A DNA stretch of 64,000 nucleotides from VAXT01 sp963728535 (GTDB lineage: Bacteria > Actinomycetota > Thermoleophilia > Gaiellales > Gaiellaceae), in assembly GCA_963728535.1 (NCBI GenBank), contig CAVSKK010000001.1:1178001-1242000 (forward strand), written 5' to 3'. The notes beneath the pieces are model-generated. The model made no database searches and had not been told where the DNA came from. It was given only the letters and a program-made list of their open reading frames with translations. Of the stretch, positions 17,197-25,865 are shown piece after piece; within the stretch, counting starts at the first letter, position 1; the number at the start of each line of letters is the position of its first letter. A program made the position numbers and the translations under genes.

Positions 17197-18612
17197 CTAC
17201 AGCAACTCGACGAGCGGAAACGAGCGCCGGCTGCGCGGCGGTACCAGGAAGTTCTGGCGGTGGGTCGCCTGGAGCACGGAGTTCAGGCCCTGGCCGCGGG
17301 CGCGCGGCTCGAGCGGAATCGTCGTCCCGTCGGGAAGGACACCGTCCATCGCGAGCCGGTTGCGATGGAAGTCGTCGCTCGTCGGGTTGAAGACGACGAA
17401 GTGCACGCCGGCCGCGGGCTCCTCCTGCTGGGCGTCGCGCTCTGGGCTCGCGCTCCAGAAGAACGGGTTGTCGAGGGTGTTGAAGTCCGCGCGCTGCGGG
17501 ATCGCCGTGCCCTTCTTGTAGACAGTGCCGTCCGCCGCGACCACGTCGCGTTGCAGCCTCGAGCTCGTCTGGATCGCAGCGCTGTGCCCGATCGCTCCGA
17601 AGCGCTGGAAGTTACGTGTCACCTGCTCGGAGTCGGCGATGTCCTTGGGGTCCTGCGGAACAGTCTGCGTCCCCGGCTTCGCCTTCTGCTCGGGGCTGAA
17701 GGTCGTCGTCACCCGCTCGTCGAAGTCGAAGTTGAGGTACCACGCCTCGAGGTTCTCGTAGATGTGCGAGACGTGCATGCTCGTGCCCGACCGGAAATAG
17801 TCGCTCGGCCCGAGATCGACGAGCCCGAGCGCCTCGTAATTCGCGATCCCGAGCGGGCCCAGCCCGGCCTTCTGCGTCGAGGTGAACCCGAGAAAGAGCT
17901 CGGATGTATCCGGGATGAGGTCCGCTCCGGGCACCCCGGCGGCGACCGCCATCCGCTTCGGCAGGCTCTGGCCGCCGTCGAAGCCGCCGGCCGCGAACCC
18001 TTTCCGGATGCTCGTCATCTCGAGCAGCCCGTCCAGCTCGTCGAAAACGGCGCGGGCGCCTTCGGTCACGTGATCGAGCTCGTCGCTGCGGAAGAGGACT
18101 GCGACGTGGTTCTCTTCGAGCACCAGGTCGTCCGGGTCGCTCGGAAAGCGGACCGCGTCGATCACAGAGCGCACCGGGCGCTTCGCCGAGGTCGTGGCGC
18201 GTCGGTCGACCGGCAGATGCCGGTCCGCGGGGGTTGGCACGTAACGGTGGAAGTAGGGCAATCCCCAGCCGACCGTCACCCCTAGCCCCTGCGCACTCGA
18301 CTCGAACGACGAGTCGATACCGAGCAGGGCGTTCTCCAGCTCGGCGCGCGCTTGTCGAAGCTCGGCGCGACGCGGCTCGACCTTCAGCCGCGCGGTGACG
18401 AGCTGGTGGTGAAGCGGCGGAACGACGACCTCGACTCCCTCGTCCTCGATGACGCGCAGGCCGTGCAGGAGATGCTGCTCGGGGGCCCGGTCGGCCGTCG
18501 GCAGCCGCGCAGGCGCGCTGCCGAGCCGGTCGACGAGCTCGTAGATCCCTGCCGCGCCGAGAGCCGCCGTGGCCGCGCCCCCGGCCAGGAGCTCGCGCCT
18601 CGTCAGGCGCAA
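17197..18612 (-). CDS. Tat-exported protein, possibly DyP-peroxidase-like (DUF7405 type)
   Basis: 471 residues. The N-terminus is a twin-arginine signal (TRRELLAGGAATAALGAAG). The mature part recalls DUF7405/DyP-like proteins: a GFDGG turn near residue 220 (compare GxxDG of DyP), a His-containing HVSHIYENL segment and a C-terminal NRLAMDGVLPDGT. I could not confirm a haem-ligand set, so peroxidase activity is a weak inference; Tat export fits a folded cofactor protein. Start is TTG at 18612, right after the upstream lipoprotein stop, suggesting coupling. Confidence 0.62.
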   Translation of the reverse strand: MRLTRRELLAGGAATAALGAAGIYELVDRLGSAPARLPTADRAPEQHLLHGLRVIEDEGVEVVVPPLHHQLVTARLKVEPRRAELRQARAELENALLGIDSSFESSAQGLGVTVGWGLPYFHRYVPTPADRHLPVDRRATTSAKRPVRSVIDAVRFPSDPDDLVLEENHVAVLFRSDELDHVTEGARAVFDELDGLLEMTSIRKGFAAGGFDGGQSLPKRMAVAAGVPGADLIPDTSELFLGFTSTQKAGLGPLGIANYEALGLVDLGPSDYFRSGTSMHVSHIYENLEAWYLNFDFDERVTTTFSPEQKAKPGTQTVPQDPKDIADSEQVTRNFQRFGAIGHSAAIQTSSRLQRDVVAADGTVYKKGTAIPQRADFNTLDNPFFWSASPERDAQQEEPAAGVHFVVFNPTSDDFHRNRLAMDGVLPDGTTIPLEPRARGQGLNSVLQATHRQNFLVPPRSRRSFPLVELL

Positions 18613-18613
18613 C

Positions 18614-19237
18614 TCAGGCCTTCGGATCGACCAGGACGAGCCCCGCGACCGCCTTGTCGAGGTTCCGCACGACCTGACGGTAGGTGAGGGGCTTGATGAC
18701 GTGCTCGCTGAGCGTGTACAGCGTGCCTCGCCTTCGCCACGCGTAGAGGACGTGCCACTGGTCGACCCCCTGGTTCACCGTGTACGGGGTGATCGCAAGA
18801 CCGGCAATCCGGCGCACGGGATGCGGGTCGCTGAAGCAGGGCACCGTGCGCTTGAGCTTTCGCCCGGCGACGACGGTGTCAGCGTTGCAGCGCGGGATGC
18901 GAGTACGGCCCGGGTAGCCGCGCAGGTTGACGTGGACGTCCTGGCTCGGCGGCTCGTGCCAGAGAAAGCTGACGAGGTAGCTGCGGTCGGGGTCGACCGA
19001 GACACCGTTGTCCCAGTCGCCGCCGATCTTCCCGTCCAGCGGGCTCGGCATCCAAGACGGGCAGTACACCGGCGCTTTGACCCGGTTCGCCAGGCGCATC
19101 CAGCCGGGCTTCCAGCCTGCGGGGCAGCTCGGCGGCTGCGGGCGTGCGGCCGCCGACGGAGACGCGCCGTCGTCGGAGCACCCGGCGCCGATTACAAGCA
19201 GGGCGAGCGGGAGCAGCAGGAGGAGCGCCTTCCGCAT
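18614..19237 (-). CDS. Lipoprotein of unknown function
   Basis: 207 residues with a lipoprotein signal (LLLLLPLALLVIGAGC), so Cys20 is the likely lipidated residue. The mature domain starts with a Pro/Ala linker and has four further Cys (PSCPAGW, VYCPSW, PRCNAD, VPCFSD) that may form disulphides. No family recognised. Upstream it follows a glycosyltransferase by 11 bases; downstream is the Tat-exported protein. All three are envelope proteins and probably cotranscribed. Confidence 0.72.
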   Translation of the reverse strand: MRKALLLLLPLALLVIGAGCSDDGASPSAAARPQPPSCPAGWKPGWMRLANRVKAPVYCPSWMPSPLDGKIGGDWDNGVSVDPDRSYLVSFLWHEPPSQDVHVNLRGYPGRTRIPRCNADTVVAGRKLKRTVPCFSDPHPVRRIAGLAITPYTVNQGVDQWHVLYAWRRRGTLYTLSEHVIKPLTYRQVVRNLDKAVAGLVLVDPKA

Positions 19238-19248
19238 TGCAACCAAGA

Positions 19249-20646
19249 TTACAGCCGGTAGATCTCGACCCAGGGGCCTACGAGCTCGCCTCCGGGACGC
19301 ACGGCGTAGACACGCGCTTCCCGGCGCAGGTCGCGTAGGAAACGCGTCTCGCGCGGGTAGTAGCGAGCCGCGGCGAGCACGCGGTCCTCGACGGCGCCCG
19401 TGACGACGACGTAGCGGACGCCGAGCTCGCGCAACCGGCCGACATCTCGCTTCGGGTCGGTCGGCTCCCCCGGTCTCGGCAGCGCGAGTGGAACCACGCG
19501 GAAGCCCGCGAAGTCCGGTGTGGAGGGATCTGCCGCGAGCGTCGCTCCGCGCGGCAGGTTTCGCTCGACCCAGGTGTGAGCTCGGACGCGCGCGTCGGTC
19601 CGCGTCAGGTCGCGGGCGTCCCGGACCGCCCATGTCAGCGGGACGACGAGCATGAGGATCGTCACCGGCGCGAGCGCGCGGAGCCTGCCGGCAAGTGCGC
19701 CGAGCGCGGGGACAAGCGGCAGCACGTAGCGGTCGAAGTGCGCGTCGACGGTGAGGAGAGCCGCGAAGTACGTCAGGACGAAGGCGGCGAGCACGAGGTC
19801 GGGCCGCCTGCGGTGGACGAGCGCGAGGACGAGCCCGGCGCCGGCGATGACGAGCGCCGGGCCGAACCCGTCCCAGATCCGCGCGACGAAGGCGACGGCC
19901 GCCGTGTGGTCGTGCTCGAAACCGAGCCAGCCGCCGCGCGCAACCTGGTAGGCGCGCCATGCGTCGCCGGCCGCCTGACCGAGGTGGAGGAGGACGTACG
20001 GGCTCGTCGCAGCGAACGCGACCAGCGCCAGTCCGACGGCGATCGCCAGTCTCCGCCACGCCCCCCAGGCGGCGACGGCCAGCGGTACGAGCAGCAGGAC
20101 GCCCGGGTACTTCGCACTCGCCGCGAGGCCGACGGCGAGGCCGGCGAGCTCGATTCGGCTCGAGACCATGAGCGCGAGCGCGACGGCGACTCCGAGCGTC
20201 AGCGGCACGTCCGCGACGGCCGTCCGCGAGTAGGCGACGTGCGTCGTCTCCACGGCTGTCGCAGCGGCAGCGACCACGCCGGCCGTCAGCCCGTAGGCGC
20301 GCTGTCCCAGCCACCACGCAGCCGCGACCGCGCCCACCGCGAGCACGACCATCGTCAGGCGCGCCGTGAGGTACGACGGCTCGTCCTGCCACGCCTGAAA
20401 CGGCGCCAGCAGGTAGATGCCGAGGCTCGGGAAGTCGAACCTGTGCGGGTCGAGGCCCCCACCGTGAACCATCGACCAGGCTCGCGGGACGACGTTTTCC
20501 TCGTCGGGGCTCAGGAGCGGAAACGGGAGCCCGTACTGGATTCCGGTGAGGCGCAATGCGCCGGCGAGCGCCAGGACGGCGGCGAACGCGACCGGCGGGC
20601 CTCCCCACCGGCTCTCGGGTCGCTCAGACCTCTGGTGGGGCGGCAC
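19249..20646 (-). CDS. GT39/ArnT-type membrane glycosyltransferase
   Basis: 465 residues with about ten hydrophobic segments. The first extracytoplasmic loop has SPDEEN, the acidic motif in which Asp/Glu act in dolichol- or polyprenyl-phosphate-sugar-dependent transferases (PMT/ArnT/GT39 superfamily). The soluble C-terminal part (about 350-465) follows the membrane core. It probably transfers a lipid-linked sugar to a surface acceptor; donor and acceptor are unknown. It starts with GTG and overlaps the upstream TrpC-like gene by 23 bases. Confidence 0.78.
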   Translation of the reverse strand: MPPHQRSERPESRWGGPPVAFAAVLALAGALRLTGIQYGLPFPLLSPDEENVVPRAWSMVHGGGLDPHRFDFPSLGIYLLAPFQAWQDEPSYLTARLTMVVLAVGAVAAAWWLGQRAYGLTAGVVAAAATAVETTHVAYSRTAVADVPLTLGVAVALALMVSSRIELAGLAVGLAASAKYPGVLLLVPLAVAAWGAWRRLAIAVGLALVAFAATSPYVLLHLGQAAGDAWRAYQVARGGWLGFEHDHTAAVAFVARIWDGFGPALVIAGAGLVLALVHRRRPDLVLAAFVLTYFAALLTVDAHFDRYVLPLVPALGALAGRLRALAPVTILMLVVPLTWAVRDARDLTRTDARVRAHTWVERNLPRGATLAADPSTPDFAGFRVVPLALPRPGEPTDPKRDVGRLRELGVRYVVVTGAVEDRVLAAARYYPRETRFLRDLRREARVYAVRPGGELVGPWVEIYRL

Positions 20647-21217
20647 GAACCAGCCCAGCGATGCTCTGGACGCCGACGATCACGGCGTCCACACCGGCGC
20701 GCTCGAGCTCCTCGACCTCCTCCGGGCTCGTGACCTCGAGGTCGGCGATCGCGAGTTTCCCGGCCGGGAGATCCGGGAGCAGGTCGAGCACCTGCTCGAG
20801 TGCCTCTTCGCCGTCGCCGGCTCTCCCGGGTGAGAGCAAGAAGATCTCCGGATCGAGTCGCTCGAGCGCCTGCTCGAGCTCGTCGGAGTCGCGCACTTCG
20901 ACGACACAGTCGAGCCCGAGGTCGAGTGCCTCCGCATAGCGGCGCTCAACCCCTTCTGCGTCCTCGTCGAGCGCCTCCGCTGCGACCAGACAGGCGTCGG
21001 CTCCGATGGAGAGCGCTTCCGCGGGCGAGCCCTGGGCACGCCACAGGATCGGCAGGCGGGTCGCGTCGCGCAGACCGACGAGCACCCGGTCGACGATCAC
21101 TCCCTCGGCCCCCTGCGCCTCGGCTGTGCGCGCAGCCTCCGCATCGGCCGCGGGCACGATCAGCGAGATCCCGTCCCCCTCGGAGATCGCCTGGCTCAAG
21201 CGGCGTTGCCCGGTCAT
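20624..21217 (-). CDS. TrpC-like TIM-barrel protein, probably non-catalytic
   Basis: 197 residues, shorter than indole-3-glycerol phosphate synthase (about 255). The second half follows TrpC strand patterns (DCVVEVRDSDELEQAL compare LVEVHDEEEL; ERAGVDAVIVG compare LGVDAVLVG). Where TrpC has its two catalytic lysines (strands 1 and 3) this protein reads ISLIVPA and LPILWRAQ, so the enzyme activity looks lost. No other trp genes are near. ATG at 21217 has no Shine-Dalgarno but a TAGCAT box. It is the first gene of the envelope cluster. Confidence 0.65.
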   Translation of the reverse strand: MTGQRRLSQAISEGDGISLIVPAADAEAARTAEAQGAEGVIVDRVLVGLRDATRLPILWRAQGSPAEALSIGADACLVAAEALDEDAEGVERRYAEALDLGLDCVVEVRDSDELEQALERLDPEIFLLSPGRAGDGEEALEQVLDLLPDLPAGKLAIADLEVTSPEEVEELERAGVDAVIVGVQSIAGLVRAAPPEV

Positions 21218-21226
21218 CGACCGACC

Positions 21227-21232
21227 ATGCTA
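21227..21232 (-). promoter_or_regulatory. Putative -10 box (TAGCAT) for the TrpC-like gene
   Basis: TAGCAT predicts transcription start near 21220, three bases before the ATG at 21217: another near-leaderless start. Confidence 0.4.
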
Positions 21233-21325
21233 ACCCGACCTCCGGCGAATCCGGAAAAGCCGGAGGGCCCGCCTCACGGCGAGCCCTCGCGGTCGAGCGG
21301 CTCGGATCGAGCCTGGGAAGTCCGT

Positions 21326-22321
21326 TCACCCGATCGTTGGAGACGGAGCGGGGCCGAGTGGTTGCCAGTCCGGAGCACCCTTGTTGATCTTGTCGGATGT
21401 GACCTGCCACGCCGGGAGCGGACCTGGGCCCATCCCGATGAGTGAGGTCATCCAGAGCTCCGTGTACGTGGAGCGATCACTCAGGAAGACGAGCGAATCG
21501 CCCGCCGGCGACCATGAAGGCTCGCGATCGGCAGCCTTCGTGAACGTCAGCTGCGTCAGGCCGCTGCCGTTGAGGTTGACCACGTACAGGTCGTTGTTGC
21601 CTGCTCGATCGCTGTAGAAGGCGATCCGGTTGCCCTGAGGCGAGAAGGCTGCCCCTCGATCGCCGACGCCTGCCCATGGCTTCGTGAGCTGGACGGCCGG
21701 TGAATTGGGGATCGACCGCATCCAGTAGAGAGAGGCCGGTAGGACACGCTTCGCCACGGTGTTGACCCTCGAGAAAACGAGGAGCTTCCCGCTGGCGGAA
21801 TAGTCCGGGTCGAGGTTCTGGACCGGGGCCTGGGTCTTCGTCATTCTCACCAGCTGGTTCGTCACGGTGAGCCCGATTCGGTACAGGTCGAAGTTCCCGT
21901 CCCGGTTGCTCGCGAAGACGAGGGAGCCGTCCGGCGAGAACGTCGGATGGATGTTCAGAACACGGCTGTTGAAAGCCGGGCCGGTCAGGTTGACGAGCCC
22001 CTTGCCGTTCGCGTTCACGACCATGATGCTGGAGCCGCCATTGGTGTGGTAGCGCGTGAAGGCGACCTTCAGGCCGTTAGCCGACCAGTTGGGGTCGACG
22101 TTCTGCTTGGCGGTCCCGTCGTGGGTGATGTTCGTCCCGCCGGTGCCGTCGGACTTGACGAGCATGACGTCGAGACCCTTGTCGCGCTGATCGAAACTGA
22201 AGTATGCGATCTGGTTTCCCGCCGGCGGTCCGATTGCGATTGGACCTGCCGAGCCGGTCGCGGCCAGTGCGGCCGCGGCGACTGCGATGATCGCTGTGAT
22301 GAGTGTGCGTCGAAACTTCAT
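21326..22321 (-). CDS. Secreted TolB-like WD40/PD40 beta-propeller protein
   Basis: 331 residues with a signal peptide (RTLITAIIAVAAAALAATGSAG) and repeated PD40-type blades: DPNWSANGLKVAFTRY, HPTFSPDGSLVFASNRDG, DPDYSASGKLLVFSR, AAFSPQGNRIAFYSDRAG and EPSWSPAGDSLVFLSDR. It resembles the TolB propeller without its N-terminal domain, so it is probably a surface binding protein. ATG at 22321 is chosen over ATG at 22330 because GGAGGT sits 6 bases before it. The 121-base upstream gap is unusually A/T-rich and holds an inverted repeat. Confidence 0.8.
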   Translation of the reverse strand: MKFRRTLITAIIAVAAAALAATGSAGPIAIGPPAGNQIAYFSFDQRDKGLDVMLVKSDGTGGTNITHDGTAKQNVDPNWSANGLKVAFTRYHTNGGSSIMVVNANGKGLVNLTGPAFNSRVLNIHPTFSPDGSLVFASNRDGNFDLYRIGLTVTNQLVRMTKTQAPVQNLDPDYSASGKLLVFSRVNTVAKRVLPASLYWMRSIPNSPAVQLTKPWAGVGDRGAAFSPQGNRIAFYSDRAGNNDLYVVNLNGSGLTQLTFTKAADREPSWSPAGDSLVFLSDRSTYTELWMTSLIGMGPGPLPAWQVTSDKINKGAPDWQPLGPAPSPTIG

Positions 22322-22388
22322 CGAGTCCACCTCCGTTTGTTTGTCTTGTACGGAGAGGCTCGTTGCCCGACGCCGGAGATGTATCGGG

Positions 22389-22427
22389 GCGATAACTGAT
22401 ATCGCCTAAGCGATTTACCGCAAAATA
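22389..22427 (-). promoter_or_regulatory. Putative promoter and operator of the TolB-like gene
   Basis: TATTTT (22422-22427, minus) is a possible -10 box in a locally A/T-rich stretch, with start near 22415. Just downstream is a perfect inverted repeat, GCGATA, 5 bases, TATCGC (22389-22405), placed where a repressor could block elongation or initiation. Confidence 0.4.
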
Positions 22428-22442
22428 TCTTTCCTCATATAC

Positions 22443-23243
22443 CTAGACACCAATCGGGTGCCATATGGTTTTCAAATCGAGAAAGGCAGCGACCTCCCAC
22501 GGGCTCTGGCTATCTCGCGAGCCATGCACGACACGCTTGACGTTGTCCGCAGCCAGGCGCTCGAGCTCCTCGACCTGCCCGTCGGCACCGGCCAGGTCGA
22601 TCGCGTTCACGTCCATGTGCGCGGCCAGGATGGGCGCCAGCTCGTCCCGGGGGCCCGTCAAGAGGTTCACGACCCCGCCCGGGACGTCGGAGGTAGCGAG
22701 CACCTCGGCGAGCTCGACGGCGGCGAGCGGTGAGGCCTCGGAGGCGAGGACGACGGTCGCGTTCCCTCCGACGATCGCAGGCGCGAGGCGCGAGACGAGC
22801 CCCGCGAGCGGCGGCTCCTCCGGCGCGACGATGCCGACGACGCCGGTCGGCTCCGGCACGGTGAAGTTGAAGTAGGGCCCTGCAACCGGGTTCGAGGAGC
22901 CGAGCACCTGGGCGAGCTTGTCGGCCCAGCCGGCGTACCAGACGAGGCGATCGATCGAGCGCTCCACCTCCTCCGGCCCCGTGGAGAGCTCCGCGAACTC
23001 CGCCCGGCGAGCCTCGAGCATCTCGGCGATGCGGTAGACGACCTGGCCCCGGTTGTAGGCGGTCATGCCCGCCCACTTCGGGAACGCAGCGCGGGCGGCA
23101 CGAACTGCGTCGCGGACGTCCTTCCTCGATCCACGCGCGACGTTCGCACCCTGCGCCTCGTAGGTGCGGCCCGACTCGGAGCGCGGGAACGCGCCTCCGA
23201 TGTAGAGCTTGTACGTCTTCCTGACGGGGAGTCGGCTACTCAC
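22443..23243 (-). CDS. Short aldehyde dehydrogenase-family protein lacking the catalytic domain
   Basis: 266 residues covering only the N-terminal, NAD-binding half of the aldehyde dehydrogenase fold (GVVGIVAPEEPPLAGLVSRLAPAIVGGNATVVL; GGVVNLLTGPRDELAPILAAH). It stops where the catalytic domain with Cys would begin. The C-terminus FLDLKTIWHPIGV looks like a purposeful end, similar to that of the second ALDH in actinobacterial deoC operons as I remember it, so I read it as a natural paralogue rather than a broken gene. It starts with GTG and overlaps the full-length ALDH stop by 8 bases. It may be a subunit or regulator of that enzyme. Confidence 0.75.
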   Translation of the reverse strand: MSSRLPVRKTYKLYIGGAFPRSESGRTYEAQGANVARGSRKDVRDAVRAARAAFPKWAGMTAYNRGQVVYRIAEMLEARRAEFAELSTGPEEVERSIDRLVWYAGWADKLAQVLGSSNPVAGPYFNFTVPEPTGVVGIVAPEEPPLAGLVSRLAPAIVGGNATVVLASEASPLAAVELAEVLATSDVPGGVVNLLTGPRDELAPILAAHMDVNAIDLAGADGQVEELERLAADNVKRVVHGSRDSQSPWEVAAFLDLKTIWHPIGV

Positions 23244-24750
23244 TTTGGGCCGCCACTACTTTGGACGCCTCTGCCTCGGCGTCGAACCTCAGGTACGGCT
23301 CGAGGCCGTGCCGTCCACCCTCGCGGCCGAAGCCCGACTCCTTGTAGCCGCCGAAAGGCGAGGCCGGGTCGAAGCGGTTGAACGTGTTCGCCCAGATCAC
23401 GCCGGCGCGCAGTTGCTGCGCCATCGCGAGAATCCTCGACCCCTTCTCGGTCCAGACGCCCGCAGAGAGCCCGTACGGCGTGTTGTTCGCCTTCTCGACC
23501 GCCTCGTCGGGCGTGCGGAACGTGAGGACGGAGAGGACCGGGCCGAAGATCTCCTCCTGGGCGATGCGGTAGCTCTGCGCGACGTTCGTGAAGACCGTCG
23601 GCACGAACCAGTAGCCCTTCTCGGGCAAGCGGCACGGCGGCTGGTAGATCTCCGCGCCTTCCTCTTCGCCCGACGCGACGAGCTCCGTGATCTTGTCGAG
23701 CTGCTGGCGCGAGTTGATCGCCCCGACGTCGGTGTTCTTGTCGAGCGGGTCGCCGACGCGCAGCGTCGTGAGCCGGCGCTTCAGCTTTTCGATCAGCGGC
23801 TCGTAGATCGACTCCTGCACCAGCAGCCGCGAGCCCGCGCAGCAGACGTGGCCCTGGTTGAAGTAGATCCCGTTGACGATCCCCTCGACCGCCTGGTCGA
23901 GTGCGGCGTCGTCGAAGATGATGTTCGCGGCCTTGCCGCCCAGCTCGAGCGTCAGACGCTTGCCGGTTCCCGCGAGCTCGCGCTGAATCGATTTGCCGAC
24001 GTCGGTCGACCCGGTGAAGGCGATCTTGTCGATGTCTGGATGCTTGACGAGCGCCGCCCCGGTGCGCCCGTCACCGGTGACGATGTTGACGACACCAGGC
24101 GGGAGCTCGGCCTGGCGGAGCACGTCGGCGAAGAGCAGAGCCGAGAGCGGCGTCGTCTCGGCGGGCTTGAGGACGACCGTGTTGCCCGTCGCGAGTGCGG
24201 GCGCGATCTTCCACGAGAGCATGAGCAACGGGAAGTTCCAGGGAACGATCTGCCCGGCAACGCCGACCGGACGAGGCGTCCGGTTCGGGAATGCGTACTC
24301 GAGCTTGTCGGCCCAGCCCGCGTAGTAGAAGAAGTGCGCCGCCGCGAGCGGGAGGTCGACGTCGCGCGACTCGCGGATCGGCTTCCCGCCGTTCAGTGAC
24401 TCGAGGACGGCGAACTCCCGCGCGCGCTCCTGGAGGATGCGCGCGATCCGGTAGAGGTATTTCGCCCGCTCGGCGGGCGCGAGGCCGGACCAGCCGTTCT
24501 CGAACGCGTCCCGCGCCGCGGTGACGGCCAGGCCGACCTCTTCGGACGACGCCTGCCCGACCTCGGCGAGGGCCTCCTCGCTCGAGGGGTCGATCGTCGT
24601 GTAGGTCTCGCGCGGCTCGAGCCACTCGCCGCCGACGAAGTGGCCGTACCGCTCACGAAGCTGGACGAGGTCACGCGCCTCGGGCGCGGGCGCGTAGTCC
24701 CAGCCCGCCGGAACGGGCGCCCGATCCTGCTTGCGCTCGAGCTCGGTCAT
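23236..24750 (-). CDS. Aldehyde dehydrogenase (NAD(P)+)
   Basis: 504 residues. It oxidises an aldehyde to the acid; beside deoC the likely substrate is acetaldehyde or a sugar-derived aldehyde. Visible motifs: substrate/NAD entry GQIVPWNFPLLM, general base Glu in LELGGKAANII, and nucleophile Cys in NQGHVCCAGSR. ATG at 24750 has AGGGG 7 bases upstream. The operon order deoC, ALDH, short ALDH suggests deoxyribose 5-phosphate breakdown followed by acetaldehyde oxidation. Confidence 0.93.
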   Translation of the reverse strand: MTELERKQDRAPVPAGWDYAPAPEARDLVQLRERYGHFVGGEWLEPRETYTTIDPSSEEALAEVGQASSEEVGLAVTAARDAFENGWSGLAPAERAKYLYRIARILQERAREFAVLESLNGGKPIRESRDVDLPLAAAHFFYYAGWADKLEYAFPNRTPRPVGVAGQIVPWNFPLLMLSWKIAPALATGNTVVLKPAETTPLSALLFADVLRQAELPPGVVNIVTGDGRTGAALVKHPDIDKIAFTGSTDVGKSIQRELAGTGKRLTLELGGKAANIIFDDAALDQAVEGIVNGIYFNQGHVCCAGSRLLVQESIYEPLIEKLKRRLTTLRVGDPLDKNTDVGAINSRQQLDKITELVASGEEEGAEIYQPPCRLPEKGYWFVPTVFTNVAQSYRIAQEEIFGPVLSVLTFRTPDEAVEKANNTPYGLSAGVWTEKGSRILAMAQQLRAGVIWANTFNRFDPASPFGGYKESGFGREGGRHGLEPYLRFDAEAEASKVVAAQSE

Positions 24751-24812
24751 GGGTTGCCCCTGGGTCGGGGCTCGGCACCGGTGCGGCCGGGCCCAACACC
24801 CGTGCCGCGGGT

Positions 24813-24833
24813 CCCACCGCCCACCCCCCACCC
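24813..24833 (-). other. G-quadruplex-like motif in the aldehyde dehydrogenase leader
   Basis: The minus strand has four runs of three or more G separated by one to four bases, matching the G3+N1-7 pattern, in the 147-base gap between deoC and the aldehyde dehydrogenase. It would be present in the mRNA. The rest of the gap has only small hairpins. Confidence 0.45.
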
Positions 24834-24897
24834 TTTAAGGGAGGGGTTTGAAGTTAGCCCTTGGAGTCGCGCGGGTGTGTGCCGGTTCTGTGAAAGA

Positions 24898-25836
24898 TCA
24901 GTCAACGGTGAAGTAGTCCGGGCTCTGGTAGCGGCCCGTCTTCTCCTTTCGGATCTGCATCAGCACGTCGTTCAGGAGCGTCGAGGCGCCGAGCCGGTAG
25001 AGATCCGGCGTCAACCACTCGGGCCCGAGCGTCTCGTGCAGTTGGACGAGGTACTGGACTGCCTGCTTGGCCTGCCTGATGCCGCCGGCCGGCTTCATGC
25101 CGACGCGCCGGCCGGTCTCCTCGTAGACGTCGCGGATCGCCTCGAGCATGACGAGCGTGACCGGCAGGGTCGCCGCCGACGGGAGCTTGCCCGTCGAGGT
25201 CTTGATGAAGTCCGCCCCCGCGGCCATCGCCAGCAGGCTTGCCCGCCGGACGTTGTCGTAGGTGCCGAGCTCGCCGGTCTCCAGGATCACCTTCAAGTGC
25301 AGGGCGCCGGCCGCCTCCTTCACCTGGACGATCTCGTCATAGACCTTCGCGTAGCGACCGGAGAGGAACGCGCCGCGGTCGATCACCATGTCGACCTCGT
25401 CCGCGCCCATCTCGGCCACCTCGCGGACCTCCGCGACCTTGACGTACGTCGGTGTCTGACCGGAAGGAAACCCGGTCGCAACCGACGCGACCTTGACGCT
25501 CGTCCCGCGCGTCCGCTCGACCGCGGTTGGAACGAGGTTGGGGTAGACGCAGATCGCTGCGACGGAAGGGACGGTGAGATCGGCCGGGTCGGGGCGAATG
25601 CCCTTCGAGGAAAGCGCGGCCACCTTGCCCGGCGTGTCCGCGCCCTCGAGCGTGGTCAGATCCATCATCCGGACGGCGAGGTCGAGGGCGAACACCTTGG
25701 CCTCGCGCTTGATCGAGCGCTTCGCGAGCGTGGCGGACCGCTCCTCGAGCGCCACCGCGTCGACCGACCCGATCCGCGGCAGCCGAGGCTCGAGGGGAAG
25801 CTCGAAACCGGTCGGGAGCGCTGGCGCCTTGGCCAT
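24898..25836 (-). CDS. deoC: Deoxyribose-phosphate aldolase
   Basis: 312 residues, about 50-60 longer than the E. coli enzyme. It splits 2-deoxyribose 5-phosphate into glyceraldehyde 3-phosphate and acetaldehyde through a Lys Schiff base. The catalytic set is visible: Asp in EVDMVIDRGAF, Schiff-base Lys in ADFIKTSTGK and proton-relay Lys in VGMKPAGGIR. N- and C-terminal extensions match actinobacterial long forms. ATG at 25836 has no Shine-Dalgarno; a TAGACT box predicts transcription from the A of the ATG. Confidence 0.95.
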   Translation of the reverse strand: MAKAPALPTGFELPLEPRLPRIGSVDAVALEERSATLAKRSIKREAKVFALDLAVRMMDLTTLEGADTPGKVAALSSKGIRPDPADLTVPSVAAICVYPNLVPTAVERTRGTSVKVASVATGFPSGQTPTYVKVAEVREVAEMGADEVDMVIDRGAFLSGRYAKVYDEIVQVKEAAGALHLKVILETGELGTYDNVRRASLLAMAAGADFIKTSTGKLPSAATLPVTLVMLEAIRDVYEETGRRVGMKPAGGIRQAKQAVQYLVQLHETLGPEWLTPDLYRLGASTLLNDVLMQIRKEKTGRYQSPDYFTVD

Positions 25837-25842
25837 ACGAGG

Positions 25843-25848
25843 AGTCTA
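25843..25848 (-). promoter_or_regulatory. Putative deoC -10 box (TAGACT), leaderless
   Basis: The last T of TAGACT is 7 bases from the A of the deoC ATG, so a standard start would give a leaderless mRNA. Confidence 0.5.
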
Positions 25849-25865
25849 GCCCCGGCGTCCCTTCT

